A stretch of 64,000 bases of DNA from Streptomyces sp. NBC_00224 (GCF_041435195.1 NZ_CP108106.1:3410001-3474000); one strand, 5' to 3'. Shown: positions 51,376 to 63,638, numbered from the stretch's first letter. Numbers and translations: made by a program. The notes: generated from the sequence alone by a model not told the origin.

Positions 51376-51836
51376 GTGTGTTGGGGGGAGTGGGAGCGGA
51401 GCCCGCGAGGGGGTGCAGGGGGTTTGAGGCACAGCCCCGAGGCGGGGCGCAGGGGCCGCAGGCCCCGCGAGGGGGTGCAGGGGCGCAGCCCCGCTGGGGT
51501 CTGGGGCGCAGCCCCGGGGGCCCTCCCCTCCCACCCACACCACCCCGCTGGGGGTCCGGGGGCACAGGCCCGGTAACCGGGGTGCAGGGGTCCGGGGGGC
51601 GCAGCCTCGGCAGCCAGGGTGCAGGGGTCCGGGGGGCGCAGCCTCGGCAGCCAGGGTGCAGGGGTCCGGGGGCGCAGCCTCGGCAGCCGGGGTGCAGGGG
51701 CCGCAGGCCCCGCCAGGGGTGCAGGGGGCGGAGCCCCCGCAAACGGGGTCCGGGGGCGCAGCCCCCGGGAAACCCACCTCTACCCCCACCCACCCCCGGA
51801 GGGTTTAGGCGAAGGGGCGGGGTGGGGCAAAACCCC
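51376..51836. repeat. Large GC-rich repeat region, family 2 copy C, with 37-bp tandem repeats
   Basis: Within this 460-bp gap, GGGGCGCAGCCCC-type hairpins and GGGTGCAGGGG motifs recur. A 37-bp unit (51580-51616, 51617-51653, 51654-51689) is tandemly repeated about three times, containing GCGCAGCCTCGGCAGCC. The right end (51770-51830) matches the family-2 block by GGGAAACCCACCTCTACCCC and CCGGAGGGTTTAGGCGAAGG. No coding frame is convincing. Confidence 0.85.
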
Positions 51837-52823
51837 TCACCCTCGAGCCCGCGCAGCCCGAGCCACAGCCACAACCGCCTTCTCCAGGGCGTACTCGGGA
51901 TCGTCCCCCCCGCCCTTCACCCCCGCATCCGCCTCAGCCACAGCCCGCAGGGCGAAAGCGACACCGTCCGGCGTCCACCCCCGCATCTGCTGCCGCACCC
52001 GGTCGATCTTCCACGGCGGCATCCCCAGCTCCCGAGCGAGATCGGCGGGCCGCCCACCCCGGGCCGACGACAGCTTCCCGATCGCCCGCACCCCCTGAGC
52101 CAGCGCACTGGTGATCAGCACCGGCGCCACCCCGGTGGACAGCGACCACCGCAGTGCCTCCAGCGCCTCCGCCGCCCGGCCCTCCACCGCCCGGTCCGCG
52201 ACCGTGAAGCTCGAAGCCTCCGCCCGCCCGGTGTAGTAGCGCCCGACGACCGCCTCGTCGATCGTCCCCTCCACGTCCGCGCACAGCTGCGACGCCGCCG
52301 AGGCGAGCTCCCGCAGATCGCTGCCGATCGAGTCGACCAGCGCCTGGCACGCCTCGGGCGTGGCCGAACGCCCCAACGCCCGGAACTCCGACCGCACGAA
52401 CGTCAGCCGCTCCGCCGGCTTCGTCGTCTTGGGGCACGCCACCTCCCGCGCCCCGGCCTTGCGCGCAGCGTCGAGCAGCCCCTTGCCCTTGGCGCCGCCC
52501 GCGTGCAGCAGCACGAGCGTGATCTCCTCGGCGGGCGCATCGAGATACGCCTTCACGTCCTTGATCGTGTCCGCCGACAGATCGTGCGCGTTCCGTACGA
52601 CCACGACCTTGCGCTCGGCGAACAGCGAAGGGCTGGTCAGCTCGGCCAGCGTGCCGGGCTGGAGCTGGTCGGAGGCGAGGTCGCGCACATCGGTGTCGGC
52701 GTCGGCGGCCCGTGCGGCCGCCACCACCTGCTGCACGGCGCGGTCGAGCAGCAGGTCCTCCTGGCCCACGGCGAGCGTGAGGGGAGCGAGCGGATCGTCG
52801 GTGGAATTCTTCCTGGTGGCCAT
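51837..52823 (-). CDS. holA: DNA polymerase III subunit delta
   Basis: The protein has 328 residues from the ATG at 52823. The N-terminal region (LAPLTLAVGQEDLLLDRAVQQ) and the C-terminal PPWKIDRVRQQMRGWTPDGV match the delta clamp-loader subunit. It opens the sliding clamp with tau/gamma and delta-prime. No strong Shine-Dalgarno is visible (GGACGGCG precedes the ATG). It is divergent from a small acidic-protein gene and near comEA/comEC, the usual streptomycete order. Confidence 0.95.
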   Translation of the reverse strand: MATRKNSTDDPLAPLTLAVGQEDLLLDRAVQQVVAAARAADADTDVRDLASDQLQPGTLAELTSPSLFAERKVVVVRNAHDLSADTIKDVKAYLDAPAEEITLVLLHAGGAKGKGLLDAARKAGAREVACPKTTKPAERLTFVRSEFRALGRSATPEACQALVDSIGSDLRELASAASQLCADVEGTIDEAVVGRYYTGRAEASSFTVADRAVEGRAAEALEALRWSLSTGVAPVLITSALAQGVRAIGKLSSARGGRPADLARELGMPPWKIDRVRQQMRGWTPDGVAFALRAVAEADAGVKGGGDDPEYALEKAVVAVARAARARG

Positions 52824-52931
52824 CGCCGTCCAGCATCCCACGCGCCACTGACAGCGCCCCCACGGAAAGCGCCCCTGGTGGTCCCAGGCCGCCGTTCCAC
52901 CTCACCCCTCCCCATACCGGAGAATGTCCAG

Positions 52932-53180
52932 GTGAGCGATGTGACCCGACACGTACTGGTGCTGCCCGACCGCGACGCCGCCGACGAGGTGGCCGAGGAA
53001 CTCCCCGCCCGCTTCGGCCTGGCCGAAGAGCCTCAGCTCGTACGCGACGCCCTGGCCGGCGAGGACGACGCCGAGGACGCCCAATGGCTGGTCGTGGTCG
53101 AGGACCCGCACCACCGCCTCGACCCGGCGGCACTGCACGAACTCGCGGAGGAGTACGAGGGCTGGCTGGAGGCCCCGTAG
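52932..53180 (+). CDS. Small acidic protein of unknown function
   Basis: The protein has 82 residues from a GTG at 52932, 9 bases after GGAG. It is acidic, with VLVLPDRDAADEVAEELPAR near the start and VVVEDPHHRLDPAALHELAE near the end. No family was recognised. Divergent orientation from holA across 108 bp and in-frame conservation-like composition suggest a real gene. Confidence 0.65.
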   Translation: MSDVTRHVLVLPDRDAADEVAEELPARFGLAEEPQLVRDALAGEDDAEDAQWLVVVEDPHHRLDPAALHELAEEYEGWLEAP

Positions 53181-53317
53181 CCCGGCCCGGAGGAGCCGTG
53201 GTCTGGGCCGGAGGCGCAGCTGTCTGGTCCAGACGAGCCGTGGTCCAGCCCGGGGGATCGTGGTCCGAGCCCCGCGAGTACGACCGAGGCCCACCCACCT
53301 CGGGCACGACCTGCGGC

Positions 53318-54238
53318 TCACCCCGTCTTGGGCACGACCTGAATGTCCATGTCGATGGAGATCGACGACCCGATCGCCGCGATGCCGCGCGCCAGCATGG
53401 TCTGCCACGTCAGCGTGAAGTCCTCCCGGTGCAGCTCCGTCGTCACCCGGCAGGCCGCCCGCGTCTCGCCCTCCAGCCCCGTACCGAGGCCGAGGTACTG
53501 CGTGTCGAGCGTGACCGTACGGCTCACCCCGTGCAGCGTCAGCCCGCCGATGATCGCCCAGCGGCTGCCGCCCCGGTGCACGAACCGGTCGCTGTAGAAC
53601 TCCAGCGTCGGGCAGCGCTCCACATCCAGGAAGTCCCCCGACCGCAGATGGTCGTCGCGCATCCGGACCCCGGTGTCGATGGACGCCGCATCGATGACGA
53701 CGTGCATCGCGGACTCCTCCATGCGCTCCCCGATCCGGATGGCACCGGCGAACGTGTTGAACCGCCCGTGGATCCGCGCCAGCCCGATGTGTCGTGCGGT
53801 GAAGCCGATCTGGGAGTGCATCGGGTCGAGCTCCCACTCGCCCGGCTCGGGAAGCGCGGGCGGCTGTGCGAGCTGGAGCTTTACGTCACCGAGCCCGGCG
53901 AGCGTGCTCTCCGCCACCACGGCGTTGCTGTGGAACGGCGTGTACCCCTCCGCCGTCACCGCCAGCCGGTACTCCCCCGCCGGCACCGTCGCCATGACGC
54001 TGCCGTACGGATCGGTCTCCCCCGCGAGGACCTTGCGGCCCGCACTGTCGCTGACCACGAACTCGGCCTGCCGGACCGGCTCGCTGACCGGGTCCAGGAC
54101 CCGGCAGTTGAGCACCCCGGCCGTCGGTGGAACGGCGACCGCCGCGAGAGGGCCGCTCCGGGCCGTACGGGCCGCGCGGGCCGTACGGGAAGAGTCGGTC
54201 GAACGGCTGCCGGGCCAGCGGCTGAACACGGTGCACAT
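53318..54238 (-). CDS. YceI-family protein with N-terminal PEGA/carboxypeptidase-regulatory-like domain
   Basis: The protein has up to 306 residues. Residues 40-120 form a beta-sandwich of the carboxypeptidase-regulatory type (GEYRLAVTAEGYTPFHS). The C-terminal 190 residues are a YceI lipocalin-like barrel (MHSQIGFTARHIGLARIHGRF). YceI proteins bind isoprenoids or polyisoprenyl lipids. The N-terminus lacks a convincing signal peptide. The GTG at 54229 has a better-spaced purine run than the ATG at 54238, so the start is uncertain. Confidence 0.85.
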   Translation of the reverse strand: MCTVFSRWPGSRSTDSSRTARAARTARSGPLAAVAVPPTAGVLNCRVLDPVSEPVRQAEFVVSDSAGRKVLAGETDPYGSVMATVPAGEYRLAVTAEGYTPFHSNAVVAESTLAGLGDVKLQLAQPPALPEPGEWELDPMHSQIGFTARHIGLARIHGRFNTFAGAIRIGERMEESAMHVVIDAASIDTGVRMRDDHLRSGDFLDVERCPTLEFYSDRFVHRGGSRWAIIGGLTLHGVSRTVTLDTQYLGLGTGLEGETRAACRVTTELHREDFTLTWQTMLARGIAAIGSSISIDMDIQVVPKTG

Positions 54239-54670
54239 ACCCCCGTGCGAGAAGGAACTTCCGGACCACGCGCGGCCAGGACATCCTCGTCACGGCAGGA
54301 CTTGCGGCCCTTGACGAAGATGCATTCGATCACTGTTGACCCGTTCGTGGCAAACGGGGCCCATGTGATGTGTTGGGCAACACTGTCCAGAGAGGCCCGA
54401 ATTGCTACCCCGGGTTACACCGGACGGGCGACCATGGCGGTACCCGAGGGACATCAAGGGGCATCAAGGGATGCCGAGGGATGCCAAGGGATGCGATCCA
54501 ATGAGGCTGCGCCGCGCCGGGTCCGGGGGGGCCGGGTTGCGTGGGCCCGGGTCACGCCGAGCCCGGTCACGCCGAGCCCGGTCACGCCGAGCCCGGTCAC
54601 GCCGAGCCGGGTCGCGCGGCGCCGCGTCGCGCCCGGACCTCCCGCCGCTCGGGCTCGGCCCCCGCCCGTC
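54239..54670. other. Intergenic region between comEC and the YceI gene
   Basis: This 430-bp gap contains imperfect GGGATGCC repeats (about 54449-54493) and four 15-bp tandem units GTCACGCCGAGCCCG (54551-54610). No gene is apparent. Confidence 0.65.
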
Positions 54671-57295
54671 TCATGGGCTACGCCCCAGCGGCACCGCCGT
54701 CAGCCCACTCCCCGTCCCATCCCCCGCCCCGCTCCCACTCCCGCTCCCACTCCCCCTCCCGGTCACCGCGATCGCGCCGTCCGTGTCCGTACGCAGCACC
54801 CGCGCCCCGGAATCGGTGAGCAGGGACACCGTGGCGGGCGCCGGGTGGCCGTACGGGTTGCCCCTCCCCGCCGAGATCAGCGCAAGCCGGGGCCGGATCG
54901 CGCGCAGCAGGGCCGGGTCCTGGTGGGCCGAGCCGTGGTGGGCGACCTTGAGGACGTCCACCGGCGGCAGCCCGGGGTGCGCCCGCAACAGTGCCTGCTG
55001 GGCAGGCGGTTCGAGATCGCCGGGGAGCAGCAGGGTCAGCCCTCCGGCCCGGACGAGCAGCGTGACGCTGGCGTCGTTCGGCCCGTCCGGCGTGACCGTC
55101 GGCGGAGGCAGCGGCCACAGCGCCTCCCAGGTGAGCCCGCCCACTGCACGCCGCTCCCCCGGCTCCACCGGGACGACCGGCACCCCCGCCTCGGCGGCGG
55201 TCCTCCGCACGAACCGGGCCTGGTCCGGCGGCTCTTCGAACGTCGTCGTCTCGATCACCCCGACGGCCCGACCCCGCAGCACCCCGGCAAGACCGGCCAC
55301 GTGGTCGGCGTGGAAGTGGGTGAGCAGGAGCAGCGGAATCCGGGTGACGCCCAGAGCTCTGAGGCACCGGTCGGCCGGAACGGGGTCGGGCCCCGCGTCG
55401 ACCACCACCGCCGTACCCTCCCCCGCCGCCAGCACCGTCGCGTCGCCCTGCCCGGCATCGCACATCGCGAACGCCCAGCCCGGCGGCGGCCAGCCGGTGA
55501 CGATCCTGGTCAGCGGGGCGGGCCGCACCACGGCGAGCAGCAGGAGCAGCGCGCACCCGGCGGCCGCCCACGGATGGCGGGGCAGCCGTCTGGCCAGGAA
55601 CACCGCGCCGACGGTGACCCCGGCGAGCAGGGCCCCTCCGCCCCAGCCGCCCGGCCACCCCGCCTGCGCCCCCGGCAGCGCGGCCCCGGTCCGGGCGATG
55701 TCGGCGATCCACCCCGTCGGCCAGCCCGCGCACCGGGCCAGCAGTTCGGCGGCCGGCATCGCGACCGGCGCCACGGCCAGGGCCGCGAACCCCAGCACCG
55801 TGGCCGGGGCCACCGCCAGCTCCGCCAACAGGTTGCACGGGACGGCCACCAGACTCACCCGCGCCGCGAACACCGCCACCACCGGCGCGCACACCGCCTG
55901 CGCCGCACCCGCCGCCGCCAGCACCTCCGCGAGCCGGCCCGGCACCCCTCGCCGCCGCAGCGCCTCGCTCCACCCCGGGGCGATCGTGAGCAGCGCCCCC
56001 GTGGCGAGGACGGAGAGGAGGAACCCGTAACTCCCCGCCAGCTCCGGGGCGTACAGCACCAGGACCAGTACGGCGGCGGCCAGCGCCGGGATCAGCGATC
56101 TGCGGCGGCCCGTGGCGATGGCGAGCAGCGTGACGAGTCCGCAGGCCGCCGCGCGCAGCACGCTCGGCTCCGGCCTGCACACCACCACGAACGCCACGGT
56201 GATCACCCCGCCGAGCAGCGCCGTCGCCCGCAGCGAGATGCCGAGGCGCGGGGCCAGACCGCCCCGCTCGGCCAGCGAGGCCCGGCCGGGCGGTCCGATC
56301 AGCAGCACGAGGACGATCACCAGGTTGCTGCCCGACACCGCCATCAAATGCGTGAGGTCGGTCGCCTCGAAGGCGTCCCGCAGCTCGGGCGTGACCCGGG
56401 AGGTGTCCCCGACGACCAGCCCCGGCAGCAGCGCCCGGGCATCCGGGCTCAGCCCGTCGGCCGCCTCCCGCAACCCGGCCCGCAGCCCACCCGCCGTACG
56501 CTGCAGGGCAGTTGGCTCCCCCACGACGTGCGGCGCCGCCCGCTCGGGCACCCGCACCACGGCGGCCACCCACTTGTCACCCGGCCTCGGTGGCGCAAGC
56601 CGGGCGGACACCCGCACCCGCGTCGAGGGCAGCAGCCGCTGCCACGGCTCCGGTGCGGCCACCAGGACCGGCGTCCGCACCCGGCTGCTGCCGCCGTCCG
56701 GTCCGACGACCCGGGTGACCAGCGCCTGGATCACGAACGACCGACCGCCCCACGCCGCCCGCGCCCGGACCGGCCTCGGGTCTGAGGTCAGAGTCAACTC
56801 GACGGTGGCGTGCGCGTATTGCCGCGCAAGGCCAGGAACCGGTCCCCGCCGCGCCTCGGCCACGTGCAGCGCGCTCGCGGTGGCCCCGGCGGCCGCGCAC
56901 AGAAGTACGGCGGCGACGGCAACCCGGTTCGCCCACCAGGGCCCGGCCCGCTGCACCGTGGGGACGGGCGGTGCGGGACCGGCCCCGCCCTGTGGACCGG
57001 CTTTGCCCCGTGGACCGGCCCTGCCCCGTGGACCGGTCCCGCCCCGTGGACCGGCCCTGCCTCCCGCTCCGCTCCCCCAGCGCAGAATCGTCGGCCCCAG
57101 CAACATCGCCGCCACCACCAGGAACGCCACGACCCCCCAAGTCACCCACCCCGCAGGGGCATCCAGCGCCACTGCGGCAGCCGCCCAGGCGCCGACCGCC
57201 GGCGGGACCAGACGGAGGTCCGGCGGGCCCTCCTGGTGGGGATTCGCGGCGCCGAGCGGGCTGCCGGACTCGACGTGGGCCACGGGGCGGTTCAT
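54671..57295 (-). CDS. comEC: ComEC/Rec2-family DNA internalisation protein
   Basis: The protein has 874 residues. Several transmembrane helices form the competence domain (residues ~250-560, including VSGSNLVIVLVLLIG). A C-terminal metallo-beta-lactamase domain has LLLTHFHADHVAGL near residue 655. ComEC is the inner-membrane channel for single-stranded DNA uptake. The ATG overlaps the comEA stop (ATGA), so the two are translationally coupled. Streptomycetes are not known to be naturally competent, so the role is unclear; ComEC may import DNA or degrade it. Confidence 0.93.
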   Translation of the reverse strand: MNRPVAHVESGSPLGAANPHQEGPPDLRLVPPAVGAWAAAAVALDAPAGWVTWGVVAFLVVAAMLLGPTILRWGSGAGGRAGPRGGTGPRGRAGPRGKAGPQGGAGPAPPVPTVQRAGPWWANRVAVAAVLLCAAAGATASALHVAEARRGPVPGLARQYAHATVELTLTSDPRPVRARAAWGGRSFVIQALVTRVVGPDGGSSRVRTPVLVAAPEPWQRLLPSTRVRVSARLAPPRPGDKWVAAVVRVPERAAPHVVGEPTALQRTAGGLRAGLREAADGLSPDARALLPGLVVGDTSRVTPELRDAFEATDLTHLMAVSGSNLVIVLVLLIGPPGRASLAERGGLAPRLGISLRATALLGGVITVAFVVVCRPEPSVLRAAACGLVTLLAIATGRRRSLIPALAAAVLVLVLYAPELAGSYGFLLSVLATGALLTIAPGWSEALRRRGVPGRLAEVLAAAGAAQAVCAPVVAVFAARVSLVAVPCNLLAELAVAPATVLGFAALAVAPVAMPAAELLARCAGWPTGWIADIARTGAALPGAQAGWPGGWGGGALLAGVTVGAVFLARRLPRHPWAAAGCALLLLLAVVRPAPLTRIVTGWPPPGWAFAMCDAGQGDATVLAAGEGTAVVVDAGPDPVPADRCLRALGVTRIPLLLLTHFHADHVAGLAGVLRGRAVGVIETTTFEEPPDQARFVRRTAAEAGVPVVPVEPGERRAVGGLTWEALWPLPPPTVTPDGPNDASVTLLVRAGGLTLLLPGDLEPPAQQALLRAHPGLPPVDVLKVAHHGSAHQDPALLRAIRPRLALISAGRGNPYGHPAPATVSLLTDSGARVLRTDTDGAIAVTGRGSGSGSGSGAGDGTGSGLTAVPLGRSP

Positions 57296-58404
57296 GGCCG
57301 CACCAGGGGCCGGAGGTCCTCGAACCGGCGGTCACCGATCCCATTGACCTCCCGTAACTCGTCGACGGACCGGAAACCGCCGTGCTGGGCGCGGTAGTCG
57401 ACGATGTGCTGGGCGAGCACGGGACCCACCCCCGGCAGGGCGTCGAGCTGATCCACCGTGGCGGAGCTCAGGCTGACCGGCGCCCCCGCCGCCGCACCCG
57501 CCCCGGCGCTCCCCCCACCGCCCGCCACCGGTGCGGCCCCGCCCGTCACCGCGCCGGGCACGCCCACGACCACCTGCTCGCCGTCCATGAGCACCCGCGC
57601 CCGGTTGAGTCCGGTGACATCCACTCCGTCCCGTACCCCACCCGCCGCAGCCAGCGCGTCCGCGACCCTGGACCCCGGCGGCAGTCGGCGAATCCCCGGT
57701 CGCCGCACCTTGCCGCTGACGTCGACCACGATGCCCCCGCTCGGAGACGGCCCGGGCGCCCCACTCACCCCGGTCGCGGTCAGCGGGCTCGGCGTGGGCC
57801 CCGGGCCGGGGCCCACCGTCCGAACGGGAGGCGCCGGTCCCGTTACCCGCTCCGGGGCTCGCACGGGCTCGGGCCGCCCCGCCCAGAAGTGCTGTACGGC
57901 GAACCCCACAGCCACGATCAGCACCACGCTCAGCGCGGCCAGGCTCCTCGGAGTGAGCCCGCACCGCACCTGCACCCACACCGGCAGCCGCTCCCGCAGC
58001 GCCGCCCAGGCCCGCTCCCGTACGCCTGGAAACCCAGCCCCAGCGGCCGCAGTTGACGGCGTCGAGGTAGGGGCGAGGTCAGGGGCAGGAGGAGTGCCAG
58101 GAGCAGGAGAAGCAGTGGGCGTCGGATCGGAGAACGGGCGCCCGGGCGGCGCCCCCGACGGCGCGACCGGCGAGGGCGCGACCGGCGACGGTGGATCCGT
58201 CGACGAGGGCTCGACCGGTGACAGTAGGTCCGTCGACGAGGGCGCCGGGAGCAGTGCCTCCGCCCGCCGCCGCGCGGCCGTTCCGGCGGAGGCCCGGACC
58301 TGGGCGCCGCGTGTGCGACGACCGTGACCATGGCGGGCACGGCCGTCCGAACCCGGAGCGCGGCCCGGCCCGCTCGTTGCGATGCGTGGTGATCGGATAG
58401 CCAT
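57292..58404 (-). CDS. comEA: ComEA-like DNA-binding protein
   Basis: The protein has 370 residues. The N-terminal 130 residues are proline/serine/alanine rich and cytoplasmic. A transmembrane helix (LAALSVVLIVAVGFAVQHFWA, about residues 154-174) is followed by a SLBB domain (VDVSGKVRRPGIRRLPPGSRV). A C-terminal helix-hairpin-helix DNA-binding domain contains LDALPGVGPVLAQHIVDYR and LREVNGIGDRRFEDL. It would bind incoming DNA for ComEC. The long low-complexity N-terminus is unusual compared with Bacillus ComEA. Confidence 0.93.
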   Translation of the reverse strand: MAIRSPRIATSGPGRAPGSDGRARHGHGRRTRGAQVRASAGTAARRRAEALLPAPSSTDLLSPVEPSSTDPPSPVAPSPVAPSGAPPGRPFSDPTPTASPAPGTPPAPDLAPTSTPSTAAAGAGFPGVRERAWAALRERLPVWVQVRCGLTPRSLAALSVVLIVAVGFAVQHFWAGRPEPVRAPERVTGPAPPVRTVGPGPGPTPSPLTATGVSGAPGPSPSGGIVVDVSGKVRRPGIRRLPPGSRVADALAAAGGVRDGVDVTGLNRARVLMDGEQVVVGVPGAVTGGAAPVAGGGGSAGAGAAAGAPVSLSSATVDQLDALPGVGPVLAQHIVDYRAQHGGFRSVDELREVNGIGDRRFEDLRPLVRP

Positions 58405-58566
58405 GCCACGACGGTAGGCAGCTCCGGCCGACCCCGCTGAGCAGGCCCAATTCCCGTGGATAACCCAGCGGTTGTGGATATCTCCGTCACCCGTACGGGT
58501 AACTCGCGCCGGTCCGCCGTCCCGACTAGCGGCCCGGCCGGCGGACCACGCGTCCGGCCACCGGCC

Positions 58567-59412
58567 TCAGCGCGGCGAAACCACCGCGCCCAGCAGCCCG
58601 GGCCCCGTGTGCGCCCCGATCACCGCGCCGACCTCGCTGACGTGCAGGTCCTCAAGCCCCGGCACCCGCTCGCGCAGCCGGTCCGCGAGCGCCGCCGCGC
58701 GCTCGGGCGCGGCGAGGTGGTGCACGGCGATGTCCACCCGGCTCGTCCCGGCCCGATCGACGACGATCTCCTCCAGCCGGGCGATGGCCTTCGAGGCGGT
58801 GCGCACCTTCTCCAACATCTCGATGCGGCCGCCCTCCAGCTGGAGCAGCGGCTTGACCGCGAGCGCCGAGCCGAGCAGCGCCTGCGCCGCCCCGATCCGG
58901 CCGCCCCGGCGCAGATAGTCGAGCGTGTCCACGTAGAAGAAGGCGGAGGTGCCCGCCGCGCGCTTCTCGGCCGCGGCCACCGCCTCGTCGAGCGTGCCGG
59001 CTGCCTCGGCCACCTCCGCCGCCGCCAGCGCGCAGAAGCCCAGGGCCATCGCCACCATCCCGGTGTCCACCACCCGTACCGGCACCGGGGCGGTCTTCGC
59101 CGCCAGCACGGCGGCGTCGTAGGTGCCCGAGAACTCGGCCGACAGATGCAGTGAGACGATCCCGGTGGCACCGGCTTCGGCCGCGGCCCGATAGGCGGCG
59201 GCGAACACATCGGGGCTGGGCCGCGAGGTGGTCACGGGGCGGCGTTTCTGCAGGGCCAGGGCGAGGGAGCGGGCCGAGATCTCGGTGCCCTCCTCCAGCG
59301 CCCGGTCGCCGAGGACGACGGTCAGCGGCACCGCGGTGATGCCGTGCCGCTCCATCGTCTGCGGCGGCAGGTAGGCCGTTGAATCGGTGACGATCGCGAC
59401 ATGGCGGGACAT
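58567..59412 (-). CDS. DegV-family fatty-acid-binding protein
   Basis: The protein has 281 residues from the ATG at 59412. It opens HVAIVTDSTAYLPPQ and continues with VTTSRPSPDVF and the SAEFSGTYDAA block, typical of DegV/FakB. FakB proteins present fatty acids to the kinase FakA (DAK2 family). No FakA gene is adjacent here. It lies about 160 bp upstream of comEA on the same strand. Confidence 0.92.
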   Translation of the reverse strand: MSRHVAIVTDSTAYLPPQTMERHGITAVPLTVVLGDRALEEGTEISARSLALALQKRRPVTTSRPSPDVFAAAYRAAAEAGATGIVSLHLSAEFSGTYDAAVLAAKTAPVPVRVVDTGMVAMALGFCALAAAEVAEAAGTLDEAVAAAEKRAAGTSAFFYVDTLDYLRRGGRIGAAQALLGSALAVKPLLQLEGGRIEMLEKVRTASKAIARLEEIVVDRAGTSRVDIAVHHLAAPERAAALADRLRERVPGLEDLHVSEVGAVIGAHTGPGLLGAVVSPR

Positions 59413-59583
59413 GAGCGGGAGGTTACCCGCCGGGGCCGCCACACGGCAGCCCGGCCCCGGTCCAATGATCGGTTCGGACCCGCCTTGACCGGTTCTGACG
59501 TGCATCGACACCCGGGCCATGCGCCCTCGCCCGGGCGGCAGCGGGCCGGGCCATAACGAACCCCCAGGCCCAATCCCCGCGCT

Positions 59584-60420
59584 TCAGTTCGTCGTCTCCG
59601 GCTTGGCCGTCTTCTGCCACGGGTACACGGGCGCGGGCTTCGCCGCGCCGATCGCCTGTGGGGCGTCAGCCGCCGTCCCGGCCGCCGCGTCGACGACCGT
59701 GGCCGACTGGGACTGGGGCCAGCTCTGCGCCGAGCCCTGCTCTCCGGACGCCTCCGGCCACGAGGCGCGCGCCTCGCCACCCGCCACAGGGGCCGACGAG
59801 CCCGTGGCCGGGGCAGCGGGGGCCGATCCGGGTATCCCGCCCGGCACACCCGTGGGCGCCCCCGTGGTCGGTCCCTTCGTCGCCCAGTCCCGCAGCGCCC
59901 CCGACTCGACCTCGATCTCCGCGCTCAGGGCCGCCAGGTCGTCGTCGGCGAACTGCTGGGCCCGGTCGCGGGCCGCCCAGCGCAGCGAGTCCGCCGCGTG
60001 CGTGATCCGCTCCGTACGCTCGCGCAGCTCCGGCATCCGCTCGCCCACGCGTCGCTTGTCGGGCTCGCGCTCCAGGCGCTTGAGCTCGTCGTCCAGCTCG
60101 TGTCCATGGCCGCTCAGCCGCTCGAAGAGGCTCAGCGACTCCTTCAGGGACTCGTCCTGCTCCACGCGTGCGTGCAGGGAGTCCTGGGTGGCCCGCATCG
60201 AGGTGCGCAGCGAGAGCCGCAGCTGTGCGAGCTCGCCGGCCACGCCGACCTGGCCCATGCTCTTGGCCCGGAGCGTCGTGTCCTCGACGGCCTTGCGGGC
60301 CTGCGTGACCGTGCGCTCCACTCCTCGCTTGGCGGCGCCGACCGCCTTCACCGTCAGGTACACGCCCAGCACAACGAAGGCGACGAACGTCAGCGCCAGG
60401 ATCGCGATCGCGGCTTCCAT
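59584..60420 (-). CDS. Membrane-anchored coiled-coil protein of unknown function
   Basis: The protein has 278 residues. A single N-terminal transmembrane helix (ILALTFVAFVVLGVYLTVKAV) is followed by about 150 residues of charged helical heptads. The C-terminal 80 residues are a proline/alanine/serine-rich tail (GSAPAAPATGSSAPVAGG). No family was recognised. The shape resembles division- or envelope-associated anchors, but that is only a guess. Confidence 0.8.
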   Translation of the reverse strand: MEAAIAILALTFVAFVVLGVYLTVKAVGAAKRGVERTVTQARKAVEDTTLRAKSMGQVGVAGELAQLRLSLRTSMRATQDSLHARVEQDESLKESLSLFERLSGHGHELDDELKRLEREPDKRRVGERMPELRERTERITHAADSLRWAARDRAQQFADDDLAALSAEIEVESGALRDWATKGPTTGAPTGVPGGIPGSAPAAPATGSSAPVAGGEARASWPEASGEQGSAQSWPQSQSATVVDAAAGTAADAPQAIGAAKPAPVYPWQKTAKPETTN

Positions 60421-60465
60421 GAACGTCCCCTCGATGTCGGTCGGCTTCCCTCCACCGTAAACGGA

Positions 60466-60508
60466 ACGGGCAGGCTGGTGGTTCCCGTGGAACCCCCAAC
60501 CTGCCCGT
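60466..60508 (-). terminator. Terminator of leuS
   Basis: A perfect 9-bp stem ACGGGCAGG/CCTGCCCGT encloses a second GGTTCC-GGAACC helix. It lies about 88 bases after the leuS stop at 60596. Between them, 15-bp repeats of the type GTCACGCGGGCAGCT (60537-60608) overlap the leuS C-terminal codons. Confidence 0.75.
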
Positions 60509-60595
60509 AGGGGAAACCCCCCACTACCGCTCGCCCGTCACGCGGGAGCTGCCACGCGGGCAGCTGTCACGCGGGCAGCTGTCACGCGAGAACGG

Positions 60596-63475
<2,880 letters not shown>

Positions 63476-63530
63476 GATCCTTAAAGCTCCATCGATCGTC
63501 TCTGCCAGCGGCTGCGACATTCACCAAACG

Positions 63531-63554
63531 AAAAAGCCCCTCGCACAGGAGGGG
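63531..63554 (-). terminator. Attenuator hairpin in the leuS leader
   Basis: On the minus strand CCCCTC-CTGTGC-GAGGGG is followed by CTTTTT, an intrinsic terminator 56 bases before the leuS start. A 7-bp competing pair GCCGCGC/GCGCGGC lies just upstream. Confidence 0.75.
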
Positions 63555-63599
63555 ACGCCGCGCCGATTCCGACCGGCTCTCTTCATCGGTCGGGACTGA

Positions 63600-63638
63600 T
63601 CAGCGCGGCTCGCTAAGCAGAAGGCGTACGGCACGCAT
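63600..63638 (-). CDS. leuS leader peptide MRAVRLLLSEPR
   Basis: A 12-codon ORF reads MRAVRLLLSEPR with codons CTT CTG CTT for the three leucines. It ends about 125 bases before leuS and just before the attenuator. It shares the LLLS pattern with the leuA leader ([15 protein letters not shown]). A ribosome stalled at the leucines could change which hairpin forms. Confidence 0.75.
   Translation of the reverse strand: MRAVRLLLSEPR

Noticed and set aside
51580..51689. Possible CRISPR array
   Set aside because: The 37-bp units abut directly without spacers.
63476..63638. T-box riboswitch before leuS
   Set aside because: The conserved T-box core (TGGNACCGCG type) is absent, while a leucine leader peptide and terminator are present.
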